A stretch of DNA of 64,000 bases, taken from assembly GCA_038203635.1 (NCBI GenBank), contig JBBRDT010000001.1:1-64000 (forward strand). The letters run 5' to 3'. The notes beneath the pieces are model-generated. The model saw only the letters and a list, made by a program, of their open reading frames with translations, did not search any database and was not told the origin of the DNA. This document shows, piece by piece, positions 9,261 through 18,452 of this stretch (its first letter is position 1; the number at the start of each line of letters is the position of its first letter). The translations under genes were made by a program, and so were the position numbers. This DNA is from DASRIA01 sp038203635 (GTDB lineage Bacteria > Actinomycetota > Thermoleophilia > Solirubrobacterales > JBBDJG01).

Positions 9261-12200
9261 GCGGCAGCCGCCGCGCGCTCGCTGCGGCTGCGGCCGAACC
9301 GCAGGTACAGCGACGGCACGATGAACAGGTTGACCAGCGTCGAGGTGATGAGTCCTCCCATGATCACGATCGCCATCGGGTGCTCGATCTCGTGCCCGGG
9401 GATGCTGCCGCCGACGATCAGCGGCACGATCGCCAGTGCAGTGGCGAGAGCGGTCATCATGATCGGCGAAAGCCGTTCTTCGGCACCGCGCATGACGAGC
9501 GCCGGACCGAAGGGCATGCCCTCGTGTCGCTCCAGGTTCTGGCAATGATTGATCATCAGGATGCCGTTGCGAGCGGCGATACCGAACACCGTCAGGAATC
9601 CGACGAACGAGCCGAGCGACAGGACGCTGTCGTTGATGAAGTACACCGCCAGCACTCCGCCCACAAGCGCCATCGGCAACGTCACGAAGAACAACGTCGC
9701 CACGCGCAGACTGCCAAAGGCCGCCTGCAGGAGGAGGAAGATCCCGACCGCGGCGATCAGGCCGAAGAGCAGCAGGCGGTCCTGCGCGTTCTCCGACTCC
9801 ACAGCTTCTCCCTTCAGCTCCGCGTGGGTCCCGCTGGGGAAGTCGATGCCCTTGAGCTTGCCCCTGACGCCCGCCACCGCTTCGCTGAGGTTGCTGTCCT
9901 TGGCGACGGCCGCGCTCACGTCGATGCGACGCGAGCTGTTCTCGTGTCTGATGATGTTGATCGTCGGCCTGATGCGCACATCGGCCACGTCGGCCAAGCG
10001 CACGCTCGAGCCGCTCGGCGTGTCGATCGGAAGGTTGCGGATGTCGGTCAGGTTGCGGCGCGCCTTCGGAACGCTCCAAACGTGCACGTCGTACGCCCTT
10101 CCGCCATTGAAGATGTCGCCCACTTCCTCGCTGGACACGAGCACCGAGACCGCTCGCCGCACGTCGCCCGGCTTGAGCCCATAGCGCCGCCCGGCGGCCA
10201 GCTTTTCCTCCACCTCCACCTGGGGAACGTCGTTCTGGAGCTCCGTATTCAGCTCGTCAAGGCCTGGTACGTCCTCGAGTGCGTCCTTCACCCGGTTCGC
10301 CTGGTGGCGCAGCGATTTCAGGTCCGACCCGAAGATGCGCACGACGATCGGCTCGGTTGTCGCCGCCAGCACCTCGTCGATCCGCTCTCTCAGATAGGTC
10401 AGCAGCTCCCTGAAGACACCGGGATAGGCGTCCACCACCTCTTCGAGCTCAGCGATCGTCTTGTCGTAGTCGGCGTTCTTGTCGATGCTGAACCAGGTTT
10501 CGCCGAAGTTCGGGCCCACCACCTCTTCCGCCAGGAAGGCCTGTCCGATGTGGGCACCGAAGCTTTCGACGGCCGGGACCGCTCGGAAGTCCTTGCTGCC
10601 CTTGATCACGATTCGCTTCTCTTCCGAGCCGGACGTGCCAGGTGGGGTCGCCCAGTCCGCGAAGAGGTCCCGCTCCTTGAACGTCGGATAGAGCTCTTCG
10701 CCGAACCCCGGCATGACCGCGAGGCCGCCGAGCGCGACCAATGCCGCTGCGGCGAGCGCGGGCCAAGGCTTGCGGATGACGGGCGCCAGGACCGCACGGT
10801 AGCCGCGCTTCAACAACCGCACGAGCGGGGCATCGCGACGCTCTCGCGTCTTGGACAGCAGGAGCAAGCTCAGCGCCGGCGTGACGGTCAACGCGACCAC
10901 CATCGACACGAGGATCGCCAGCGAATACGAGAGAGCGAGCGGCTCGAAGAACGAGCCGGTCACGCTCTTCAGGAAGAAGACCGGCACCACGGCCAGCACG
11001 TTGATCAAGGTGGCGTAGAAGATCGCGGTCCGCACCTCGAGCGAGGCCTCGAGGATGACGCGCGGCGCAAGCCTGCCGGTCCCGTCACCACGCTGACGCA
11101 GTCGTCGCCAGATGTTCTCGACGTCGATGATCGCATCGTCCACGACCACGCCGACGGCGATCACGAGTCCCGCCAGGATCATCGTGTTGATCGTGTCTCC
11201 GCGCAGGTAGAGCACCATCAACGCCGCCATCAGGGACAGCGGGATCGCCACCAGGCTGATCAGCGCGGTGCGCCACTCGAAGAGGAAGAAGATCAGCACC
11301 AGCACCACGAGCAGCGAGCCGAGGATCAGCGACAGCTTGAGATTGTCGATCGACTGCTCGATGAAGTTCGCCTGACGGAACACGTGGGCGTCGAACTGAA
11401 TTCCGGGAAGGCCGGGCCGCAGATCGTCGAGCGCGTTGTCGATCTCCGAGGTCACCTTCAGAGTGTTCGCGTTGGGCGACTTCTCCAGGACGAGCAGGAG
11501 GCCGGGACCGCTTCCTACGACCGCGTCGCCGATCAGAGGCTGAGGGCCGTGCACCACGTCCGCGACGTCGCCGAGGCGCACCGTGTTGCCGTTGCGGCTG
11601 TTGACCGGCAGTTTCGACAGGTCGTGGGGCGTCACGAACGGCAGGACGGGCCGGATCCCGAGTCGTTGATTCGGGGTGTCGACCCAGCCGCCGGTGCCGA
11701 TCACGTTGCCGAAGTCCGCGTAGCGCAGCAACCCCGCGTCCAGGGAGTCTGCGGTGGCATTCATGACCTCGTCGAGAGACACGTTTTGAGCCTTCATGCG
11801 CGGCAGGTCGACGTTCACGTGCTCCTGCTGGAGGCGCTCGCCCCAGATCGCCACGTTCACCACACCGGGCACTCGCAGCAGGCGGGCTCTGATCTTCCAG
11901 TAGGCGATCGTCGAGAGCTGCTGCAGAGACATCTCGTTCGAGGTAACGCCGATCTGCATGACCCGGGCGACCGCCGAGACAGGCGGCCTGATCACGGGCG
12001 GCGCCGCCCAGGTCGGCAAGGTAGGCGTCACCCCCGCAAGGCGCTCTTGCACAACCTGCCGGGCCCGTAGGAGATCGGTTCCCTTCTTGAAGATGAGCTC
12101 GATCGAGGAGAGCTGGGGAACCGTCGTGGATCGAATCAGGTCGAGCTTGGGCACGCCGTTGAGCGTCTGCTCCAGGGGGCCCGTGACGAACTCCTCGGTC

Positions 12201-12376
12201 TCCTCGGCGGACAGCCCAGTCGTGATCGTCTGGACTTCAACACGCGGCGGCGCGAACTCCGGGAATGCTTCTGTACGCGCATTCTGGAGTTGGCCGGCGC
12301 CGAAGATCATCAGCGCCGTTGCCGCGGCAATGACGAGGAAACGGAACCTCAGGCTTGATCGGATGATCCAACGCAT
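9257..12376 (-). CDS. RND efflux permease, CusA/CzcA-like (second permease of cassette B)
   Basis: RND permease of 1039 residues, starting MRWIIRSSLRFRF. It keeps the porter motif FPEFAPPRVEVQT, the TM4 motif VVVDDAIIDVEN, and the late motif GIAARNGILMINH. It is clearly the counterpart of the permease at 93-3224 and, like it, follows a small lipoprotein gene. Its stop overlaps the convergent histidine kinase stop. It is the last gene of the operon that begins with the permease at 16279. Confidence 0.93.
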   Translation of the reverse strand: MRWIIRSSLRFRFLVIAAATALMIFGAGQLQNARTEAFPEFAPPRVEVQTITTGLSAEETEEFVTGPLEQTLNGVPKLDLIRSTTVPQLSSIELIFKKGTDLLRARQVVQERLAGVTPTLPTWAAPPVIRPPVSAVARVMQIGVTSNEMSLQQLSTIAYWKIRARLLRVPGVVNVAIWGERLQQEHVNVDLPRMKAQNVSLDEVMNATADSLDAGLLRYADFGNVIGTGGWVDTPNQRLGIRPVLPFVTPHDLSKLPVNSRNGNTVRLGDVADVVHGPQPLIGDAVVGSGPGLLLVLEKSPNANTLKVTSEIDNALDDLRPGLPGIQFDAHVFRQANFIEQSIDNLKLSLILGSLLVVLVLIFFLFEWRTALISLVAIPLSLMAALMVLYLRGDTINTMILAGLVIAVGVVVDDAIIDVENIWRRLRQRGDGTGRLAPRVILEASLEVRTAIFYATLINVLAVVPVFFLKSVTGSFFEPLALSYSLAILVSMVVALTVTPALSLLLLSKTRERRDAPLVRLLKRGYRAVLAPVIRKPWPALAAAALVALGGLAVMPGFGEELYPTFKERDLFADWATPPGTSGSEEKRIVIKGSKDFRAVPAVESFGAHIGQAFLAEEVVGPNFGETWFSIDKNADYDKTIAELEEVVDAYPGVFRELLTYLRERIDEVLAATTEPIVVRIFGSDLKSLRHQANRVKDALEDVPGLDELNTELQNDVPQVEVEEKLAAGRRYGLKPGDVRRAVSVLVSSEEVGDIFNGGRAYDVHVWSVPKARRNLTDIRNLPIDTPSGSSVRLADVADVRIRPTINIIRHENSSRRIDVSAAVAKDSNLSEAVAGVRGKLKGIDFPSGTHAELKGEAVESENAQDRLLLFGLIAAVGIFLLLQAAFGSLRVATLFFVTLPMALVGGVLAVYFINDSVLSLGSFVGFLTVFGIAARNGILMINHCQNLERHEGMPFGPALVMRGAEERLSPIMMTALATALAIVPLIVGGSIPGHEIEHPMAIVIMGGLITSTLVNLFIVPSLYLRFGRSRSERAAAAA

Positions 12377-12441
12377 TAGTGACGTCCTTGTTCAGTCAGT
12401 GGTTGATTCGATCGACGTGCAACGGCTACTCACCCTCACGA

Positions 12442-12897
12442 TTACTCCGGCTCGTACTCGTTCTCGAGCCCGGACAGCTCCTGGGAGCCGACCACCACGA
12501 CAGCCGAGCCGACCGGCGGGCCCTTCTTCAGGACCGCCTTCGTCCCGCTGATGTGATCCACGGTGATGTCACTCCGGACGTATGTCAGCGGCTTCGGGCT
12601 CGAGTACGTGAAGGTCTTGCCCTCCGGGTCGTAGACCACGGCCGCGTCGGGAACCACTTGCCGCCCGCCGACCCGCTCGATCGAGGCCGTCTCGATACCC
12701 AGCGTCTCGGCCGCTTCCTTGGTCAACGTCACGCGGTTGACGTCCGTTCCCTTGATCGGCTCGACCGCGGCAGCTTCCTCTCCGCCTTCCTCTTCCGCTG
12801 GCGTCTCACACGCGGACAGCGACATACCGGCGGCGATCACGACTAGGCCGACTGCGACCAGACGGAGCAGTCGCCCAATTTGCCAGTTGATATTCAT
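12442..12897 (-). CDS. Minimal RND adaptor lipoprotein (cassette B)
   Basis: Predicted lipoprotein of 151 residues starting MNINWQIGRLLRL, with the lipobox LSAC at Cys30. The mature part shows VVPDAAVVYDPEGKTFTYS, PLTYVRSDITVD and GPPVGSAVVVVG, closely matching the cassette A lipoprotein and the last domain of CusB-like adaptors. The ATG at 12897 has a GAGGAG twelve bases upstream; an in-frame ATG at 12909 overlaps the upstream permease stop but has no room for a ribosome site. Lipoyl and coiled-coil hairpin domains are missing. It lies between the permeases of cassette B, and a partner role is inferred from this repeated arrangement. Confidence 0.82.
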   Translation of the reverse strand: MNINWQIGRLLRLVAVGLVVIAAGMSLSACETPAEEEGGEEAAAVEPIKGTDVNRVTLTKEAAETLGIETASIERVGGRQVVPDAAVVYDPEGKTFTYSSPKPLTYVRSDITVDHISGTKAVLKKGPPVGSAVVVVGSQELSGLENEYEPE

Positions 12898-12901
12898 CTG
12901 A

Positions 12902-15900
12902 CTACTCATCTCCTCTTGGTTGAATGCCCGGAGTGCCCGATTCCGCGCCACTGTGAGTCGGGCTGCCCGGTGGGGCTCCTTCCCCTTGGGACATGACTCC
13001 TCCGCCTGTTGGCGTGGTCCTTGCAGGCACCTGTGGCTCGGCCGGTTCCCAACGTCCACCTGCCGCTGCGGCATCTACGCCGGCCCACCGGTGCATCAGC
13101 TCGTCCTCGGGTGTGATGGCCGCCCGAGGACCGCCGCCGAGGCTGAGGTAGAGGGCGGGCACGACGAACAGGCTGAGCAAGGTCGACGTGACCAGGCCGC
13201 CCAGGATCACCACGGCCATCGGGTGCACGATCTCGAGGCCGGCACGATTGCCGAGGAACAGGAATGGCAACAGGGCCAGTCCCGTCGCGAACGCGGTCGT
13301 CAAGATCGGCGTAAGCCGTTCTCCAGACCCCTGGATCACGAGCTCGGGACCAAAGCTCTTGCTCTCGTGCTGCTCGAGACGCTGATAGTGATTCATCAGC
13401 GCCATCACATTGCGCGCCGCGATCGCGAACACCGCAAAGAGACCGGCCAGCGCGCCGAGCGAGAACGTGGTTCCGTCGATGAGGCTCGCGAGCAGCCCGC
13501 CCACGACGGCAAGCGGCAAGGTCGCGAACGCCAGGCCTGCCAGGCGCCAGCTCCGGAAAGCCGCCTGCAAGAGCAGGAAGATCCCGATCGCGGCGACGAT
13601 TCCGAAGCCAAGGAGGCCCTTGACGGTGGCCTTGTCGCCGCTCGCGGCCCCGATTGTCTCCGCGTGGTACTCGAGCGGGAACCGGAGGTCCCTGATGCGG
13701 TTCTTGACCTCACTCCTCACGTCCCCGACGCTGCGCCCATCCACGTTTGCAGTGATGTCGATGCGACGCTGGCTTGCTTCACGCTGGATGACTGCCGGAG
13801 TCGACCTGACGCGCACGTCGGCGAGGCGCCCCAGGCGCACGTGGCCGCCACCGGGAACGTCGATCAGAAGCCGGCGAATGTCGCTCAAGCTGCGGCGCGC
13901 ATCGGGTTCGGCACGCACCACGACGTCGAACACCTTCTCCTCCTGGAAGACGCTGCCGACCTGAATGCCTGACAGCAACGTGGCCACCTTGCGGCGCACA
14001 TCGCCTGGCTTGACCCCGTAGCGAAGGCCGCTGGTGAGATTCACCCTGACGGCCACCGTCGGCTGGCTGGGCGCTGACTCCACCCGCGGATCGACGACGC
14101 CGTCGACTTGCGAGAGCATCTGCTTCATCCGTGTCGCCTGCTGCCGCAGGATTGCGAGGTCCTCACCGTAGACGCGCACGACGAGCGGCCGCCGGTCGGT
14201 TCCCGTCAGCACATCCAGGTCCGAGCTGCGGCTTGCAACGTCAGCAACCTGCCTGTCGTCCAAGGCGCCAACGTCCCGGATCCTCTGCTTCTGGTAGGTC
14301 AGCACGGAGCGACCGAACCCGACGTAGCTGTCCAGCACGTTCTTGATCGATGCCTTCGTCGCGTCGTAGTCGGCACCGGAGTCGACCTTGACCCAGAGCT
14401 CGCTGGAGTTGATGTCGACCACCTGATCGCCTGTGACGGCACGCCCGGCATGGCCTGCCACATTGGTGACTCCCGGAACAGCTCGCAGGTCGCGGCTGGC
14501 CCTGGCCATCACCCGGCTCATCTCCAGACGGGAGGTGCCGGGCGGCCCATCCAGGTGGACCAGGAAGTCCCGGTCCTTGAATGAGGGAATGAACGGGCCA
14601 TCGAGCGCCGGAATCACTGCCAGCCCGGCGAGGGCGACGACGACAGCAGCGGCGGCCACAGCTCGCGGCCTGCTGATGATCCGCAACAGAGCGGCGCCGT
14701 AGCGAGGCCCTGCCCACCGGTTGAGAGGGGACTCGCGCCGCTGCCGGGGCCCGTTCGACAAGAGCACCATGCACAGCACCGGCGTGACGGTCAGCGTGAC
14801 CAACATGGACGCCAGCACGGCGAGCGCATACGAGCGGGCAACCGGCTCGAAGAACGAGCCGCTCACTCCGGACATGAAGAACACCGGCAGCAACACCAGC
14901 AGGACGACGAGCGTCGCGAAGCCCATCGGGCTGCCCATCTCGGCCGCAGCCTCGCGCACAAGCATCGCCGGCCCCCCACTGCCCTCGCCCCCTTGGCTCA
15001 GGCGCCGACGCGCGTTCTGCACGGCTATGACGGCGTCGTCGATCACGACGCCCACGGCCACCGCGAGCCCCGCGAACACGACCGCGTTGATCGTCGACTC
15101 GGTCACAGAGAGGACGAGCGCCGCTGCGGTCAGCGACACGGCGAACGCCGCGAAGCAGATCAGCGCGGTACTCAATTCGAAGAGGAAGGCGAAAAGGCCC
15201 AGCGCCAGGAGAAGACAACCGAGGATCACCGCCAGGGTGAGGTTGTCGGTCGCCTCGCTGATGAAGTCGGCGGGCCGGAAGACCGACGAGTCCACCTGCA
15301 CGCCGGAAAGACCGGGCCGGAGATCTTCGAGCGCTTCCTCGACGCCGTGGGTCACCTCGAGTGTGTTGGCACCCGGGGCCTTCGCGACGACGAGCAACAG
15401 GCCCGTGCGGCCATTGACGACAGCGTCGCCGATCAGCGGTGGGTGGTCCTCCACCACCCTGCTGACGTCACCCAGGCGCAGCCGGTCGCGGGCAGCGTGT
15501 CCTTCGATCGGCACCTTCGCGAGCTTGTCCGGAGTCAGGGTGGGCAGGATGTGCCGTATGTGGAGCCTCTGGTTGGGAGTCTCGAAGAACCCTCCGGTGC
15601 CGGGCGTCGAGGCCTCCAGGAAGCTCAGCGGCGAAACGATCTGCGCGTTTCCAGAGGTACTGACCACTTGACTCAAGCTCACGTGCTTGTCTCGCAGGCG
15701 CTCCGGGTCGACCAGCACCTGAAGCTGGCGGTCTCGTAGGCCGAACATCGACACGTTGGCGACGCCGGGCACGCCCAAGAGACGCGGTCTCATGACCCAG
15801 CGAGCGAGGATGGAGGTCTCGATCGGCGACAGCTTCGTCGGAGACAGCCCGATCATCATGACCCGGCTCGCCGAGGACAGCGGCTGAAGCATCTGAGGCG

Positions 15901-16279
15901 GCTGCGACACGTTCGGGTTCGCATGCGCCTGCGTCAGCTGCTCCTGCACCAGCTGACGGGCATCCATGAGGTCGGTGCCGGGCTCGAACAGGAGCGTGAT
16001 CGACGAGAGCCCGTCGACCGACTCCGAGCGCAGCACGCTGACGCCCTTCGTCCCGTTGAGGAGGTCTGCTTCCGTGGGAACGGTAACGAGCTGTTCGACT
16101 TCCTCGGCCGAGAGCCCGAGGGCCTCCGTCTGGACCTCGACGTAAGGCGGTGTGAACTCGGGCAGGACGTCGACGGGGGCGTTGCGCAGTTGCACGACGC
16201 CAAGGACCATCACCCCCGCGGCGATGCCAATGACCAAGAGCCGGAAACGCAGGCTCGCTTCGACAACTGAGCGGATCAT
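12902..16279 (-). CDS. RND efflux permease, CusA/CzcA-like (first permease of cassette B)
   Basis: RND permease of 1125 residues, starting MIRSVVEASLRFR. It has LPEFTPPYVEVQT in the porter domain and the TM4 motif VVIDDAVIAVQN, in which the usual Glu of VEN is Gln. The late motif is AIAARNVMALMNH, diverged from the ARNGI of the partner permease. The C-terminal extension EDELMHRWAGVD, followed by a Gly/Pro-rich tail, matches the first permease of cassette A. It begins the cassette B operon; the upstream gap has an inverted repeat at 16329-16356. The start overlaps a possible upstream frame by ATGA, but that frame probably ends earlier. Confidence 0.92.
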   Translation of the reverse strand: MIRSVVEASLRFRLLVIGIAAGVMVLGVVQLRNAPVDVLPEFTPPYVEVQTEALGLSAEEVEQLVTVPTEADLLNGTKGVSVLRSESVDGLSSITLLFEPGTDLMDARQLVQEQLTQAHANPNVSQPPQMLQPLSSASRVMMIGLSPTKLSPIETSILARWVMRPRLLGVPGVANVSMFGLRDRQLQVLVDPERLRDKHVSLSQVVSTSGNAQIVSPLSFLEASTPGTGGFFETPNQRLHIRHILPTLTPDKLAKVPIEGHAARDRLRLGDVSRVVEDHPPLIGDAVVNGRTGLLLVVAKAPGANTLEVTHGVEEALEDLRPGLSGVQVDSSVFRPADFISEATDNLTLAVILGCLLLALGLFAFLFELSTALICFAAFAVSLTAAALVLSVTESTINAVVFAGLAVAVGVVIDDAVIAVQNARRRLSQGGEGSGGPAMLVREAAAEMGSPMGFATLVVLLVLLPVFFMSGVSGSFFEPVARSYALAVLASMLVTLTVTPVLCMVLLSNGPRQRRESPLNRWAGPRYGAALLRIISRPRAVAAAAVVVALAGLAVIPALDGPFIPSFKDRDFLVHLDGPPGTSRLEMSRVMARASRDLRAVPGVTNVAGHAGRAVTGDQVVDINSSELWVKVDSGADYDATKASIKNVLDSYVGFGRSVLTYQKQRIRDVGALDDRQVADVASRSSDLDVLTGTDRRPLVVRVYGEDLAILRQQATRMKQMLSQVDGVVDPRVESAPSQPTVAVRVNLTSGLRYGVKPGDVRRKVATLLSGIQVGSVFQEEKVFDVVVRAEPDARRSLSDIRRLLIDVPGGGHVRLGRLADVRVRSTPAVIQREASQRRIDITANVDGRSVGDVRSEVKNRIRDLRFPLEYHAETIGAASGDKATVKGLLGFGIVAAIGIFLLLQAAFRSWRLAGLAFATLPLAVVGGLLASLIDGTTFSLGALAGLFAVFAIAARNVMALMNHYQRLEQHESKSFGPELVIQGSGERLTPILTTAFATGLALLPFLFLGNRAGLEIVHPMAVVILGGLVTSTLLSLFVVPALYLSLGGGPRAAITPEDELMHRWAGVDAAAAGGRWEPAEPQVPARTTPTGGGVMSQGEGAPPGSPTHSGAESGTPGIQPRGDE

Positions 16280-16328
16280 GCTTGGAGTCCTCCCCTTACC
16301 GTGATCAAGCGCCGCATCTGCGCGCGCT

Positions 16329-16356
16329 TTGACGTGCGTTTACGTTTGAGCGTCAA
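16329..16356. promoter_or_regulatory. Inverted repeat TTGACG-N16-CGTCAA upstream of RND cassette B
   Basis: Perfect 6-base arms lie about 50-80 bases before the first RND gene of cassette B and start at the probable true stop of the upstream small gene. The internal sequence also contains two related TTTGACG/TTTACGTT half-sites. It could be an operator for cassette B, but it does not share the TCTCAGA motif seen at cassette A. Confidence 0.3.
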
Positions 16357-16713
16357 CTGAGTCGTACCGATACCCCTTGCTCCAGTTCGAGCAAGGTCCG
16401 AGCGGGCCCGTGCCCGTCCGGGAACGCGAAGTCTGCGATTGCTGCGCCGCGGCTTCCTGAGCGCGTGACGCACGCCGATGCCGTCCACCTCGGGGCGGAT
16501 CGTGTCGTCGTTGCCGGCCTGTGCGCCGGAGCCTGAGTCGACGGGGGCAACGGTTGTGCCGAGCGACGTGCCGGCCTCCTCGGTCGACCAGACCGACGGC
16601 GAGGCGGATCCCTGGTTCACGAGCGCTGCACAGAGCAGCGCGAGCACACAGGAACAGATCGCGCTTACGAGCAGCGCCCGGAGGGCGTGCCCGTATGCGG
16701 GGCGAGCGTCCAT
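16353..16713 (-). pseudogene. Small membrane-anchored hypothetical protein, apparently frameshifted
   Basis: No family recognised. From the ATG at 16713 (MDARPAYGHALRALL) the reading shows a single hydrophobic segment, LLVSAICSCVLALLCAALV, followed by an acidic, Ser/Thr-rich region. Up to about residue 80 the third codon positions are nearly all G or C. Near 16440-16480 that bias switches to another frame, which continues AAIADFAFPDGHGPARTLL and stops at 16353. Without a shift the first frame runs on as an Arg/Lys-rich tail to 16276 and overlaps the RND start by ATGA. The first reading suggests a frameshift or sequence error; the second would mean an intact 145-residue protein coupled to the pump. 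I favour the frameshift. Confidence 0.4.
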
Positions 16714-16730
16714 GGCGAAGGCGTGCACTT

Positions 16731-17957
16731 TCAGCGCCTCGCCCTCTTCGCCTTCTTGAATCTCACGATCACCCTGCCGGATGTGCGCCTACCGGCCTTC
16801 GGCTTGGAGGAAGAGAACCTCCCCTTGCCGCGGATCTTGTACTTGCAGTGGGCCCGCTTGAGCTTGCGCCTGGCCTTTTTCACCGTCAGGCGGCGCAGCT
16901 TGGGGACCTTGCACTTCTTCTTCGTGGCAGCCGCCGGAGGTGCCGCCGGGGGCGGCGGGGGCGGCGGAGGAGGAACAAAGGCGGGTGCTGCGGCGATGCG
17001 GCCGATCTTGTTCCCGGCGAACTCGGCGAACCACAGCGCGCCATCTGGCCCGGGTGTGATCGCGCCGGGCGCGCTGCTCGGCGTCGGCACCGCGAACTCG
17101 TTCGTGATCGACCCCGCCGTGGTGATGCGACCGACCCTGTTCGGGCTCGTCTCCGTGTAATAGAGCGCCCCGTCCGAGCCCGTGGCGATGCCCGAGGGCT
17201 CGCCGAAGCCGGCCGGGAACTCGGTGAGAACGCCGGTCGTCGAGATCCTGCCGATCTTGTTCCCGTTGAACTCGGTGAACCACAGCGCCCCGCCCGTGGA
17301 CGTGATCCCGGACGGGTCCGCGTTGTTGGTCGGGATGTTGAACTCGCTGATGCTGTTCGTGCCCGTCGCGGTGACCGGAATCGCACCGATCTTGTTGTTG
17401 CTGGTGTTGTTCGGGTCCGCCGCTGTGAACCACAGCTGGCTGTCGGGCCCCACCACGATGTCGCCGGGTCCCCGCGCGTTCTGGAGCGCGAACTCGGAAA
17501 AGCTGTTCGAGACCGGATTGAACTTCCCGATCGCGTTACCCGTGTCCTGGGTGAACCAAAGGTTGTTGTCGGGCCCGACGACGATCCCGTCCGGGTTGCC
17601 GCCGCCGGGAACCGAGAACTCGGTGATGGTGGTGAAGCTGTCGACGCGGCCGATCTTGTTGCCGTTGTACTCGGTGAACCACAGTCTGCCGTCGGGCCCG
17701 ACCACGATCTCCGAGGGCAGGCTTCCGCTGGTCGGGATCGGGATCTCGTTCGTCACGACCCCGCCGGTGGTCATCCGCCCGATCTTGTTGCCGGACTCCT
17801 CGGTGAACCAGATTGCACCGTCCGGTCCGGCGACGAGGCCGGATGGACTACCCGGCGCGGGAAACTCGTCGATGGCGAGCGACGTCGCCGGGAGTGACAG
17901 CACGAAGAGGAGGCCGATCGCAGATCCGAATAGCAAACGGACAGATGACCGCCTCAA
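16731..17957 (-). CDS. Secreted streptogramin-lyase-like beta-propeller with PASTA-like C-terminus
   Basis: Secreted protein of 408 residues. The TTG start at 17957 is preferred because GGGAG lies about seven bases upstream; a longer frame starts at 17999. The signal peptide ends PATSLA. Then come seven or so repeats of the form GPDG-LWFTE-GNKIGRI, the propeller blades of the virginiamycin B lyase (Vgb) family. A proline run follows, then a Lys/Arg-rich segment starting KCKVPKL that resembles one PASTA domain, suggesting cell-wall attachment. I see no histidine anywhere in the propeller, although characterised Vgb enzymes rely on active-site histidines, so antibiotic cleavage is unlikely. Confidence 0.85.
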   Translation of the reverse strand: MRRSSVRLLFGSAIGLLFVLSLPATSLAIDEFPAPGSPSGLVAGPDGAIWFTEESGNKIGRMTTGGVVTNEIPIPTSGSLPSEIVVGPDGRLWFTEYNGNKIGRVDSFTTITEFSVPGGGNPDGIVVGPDNNLWFTQDTGNAIGKFNPVSNSFSEFALQNARGPGDIVVGPDSQLWFTAADPNNTSNNKIGAIPVTATGTNSISEFNIPTNNADPSGITSTGGALWFTEFNGNKIGRISTTGVLTEFPAGFGEPSGIATGSDGALYYTETSPNRVGRITTAGSITNEFAVPTPSSAPGAITPGPDGALWFAEFAGNKIGRIAAAPAFVPPPPPPPPPAAPPAAATKKKCKVPKLRRLTVKKARRKLKRAHCKYKIRGKGRFSSSKPKAGRRTSGRVIVRFKKAKRARR

Positions 17958-18452
17958 TGTGCACTCCCTTCGAACAATGCTCTGCCCGCGGAAGCGCACA
18001 GCACGGCCACGGCTCGAAAGCCATAGCTACCGACACCTGCCATGCCCTGCCCTCCCTGTAGGCCCCCCTCGGGTCCAAACCGTGACCCGAACCCTGAAAC
18101 AACTTCGGAGGCGACACTACCCAGCAGGGATTATGAAAGTCAAGTGAACTTGTTCGGATGCCGGGTTCACTCGCGCTCGCTGCATTCACGGGTCTTTTAT
18201 AGAGCGCTCCCATGTTCGTCTCATCGACCCCCATCTTGGTCTCATCCGCGATGTGTACTCGTAGCTCTCGATGCCCTTCGAACGACGCACGCGCGGCTGC
18301 CGGTGGACGACGTATTTCATCCGCCGAAGAGGACTGGCGCGGCGCGAAAGCCCTCGGTAGACTCGAATGCGTTGGCCAGCAACACTCGATGGTGCAGGGA
18401 GGCGCGCTGAACTACGTGCGCCAGGGGCCTGTGGCCAGGAAGGCCGGGGGGC
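17958..18452. other. Divergent intergenic region without a supported gene
   Basis: This 495-base gap separates the Vgb-like gene (leftward) from the MacA-like gene (rightward). Frames in it are short and lack third-position GC bias or plausible starts. It must hold promoters for both genes, but I could not assign convincing -35/-10 pairs. The only clear motif is the inverted repeat at 18141-18152. Confidence 0.5.
18141..18152. promoter_or_regulatory. Short inverted repeat CAAGT-GA-ACTTG
   Basis: Perfect five-base arms with a two-base spacer in the divergent gap between the Vgb-like gene and the ABC operon. It has the size of a regulator half-site pair, but arms this short can occur by chance. 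Confidence 0.25.

Noticed and set aside
9002..12070. A very long rightward open frame opposite the RND permease of cassette B
   Set aside because: Its product is Arg/His/Asp-rich with no domains, and it is a mirror of the RND gene's biased codons; similar long mirrors lie opposite the other RND genes (for example 3825-5864).
93..16279. The RND repeats as an assembly duplication
   Set aside because: The corresponding genes are clearly diverged at the protein level throughout, so this is an old biological duplication.
16731..17957. Annotation as an active virginiamycin B lyase resistance gene
   Set aside because: Fold repeats match, but no histidine is present in the propeller and the protein is secreted with a wall-type tail.
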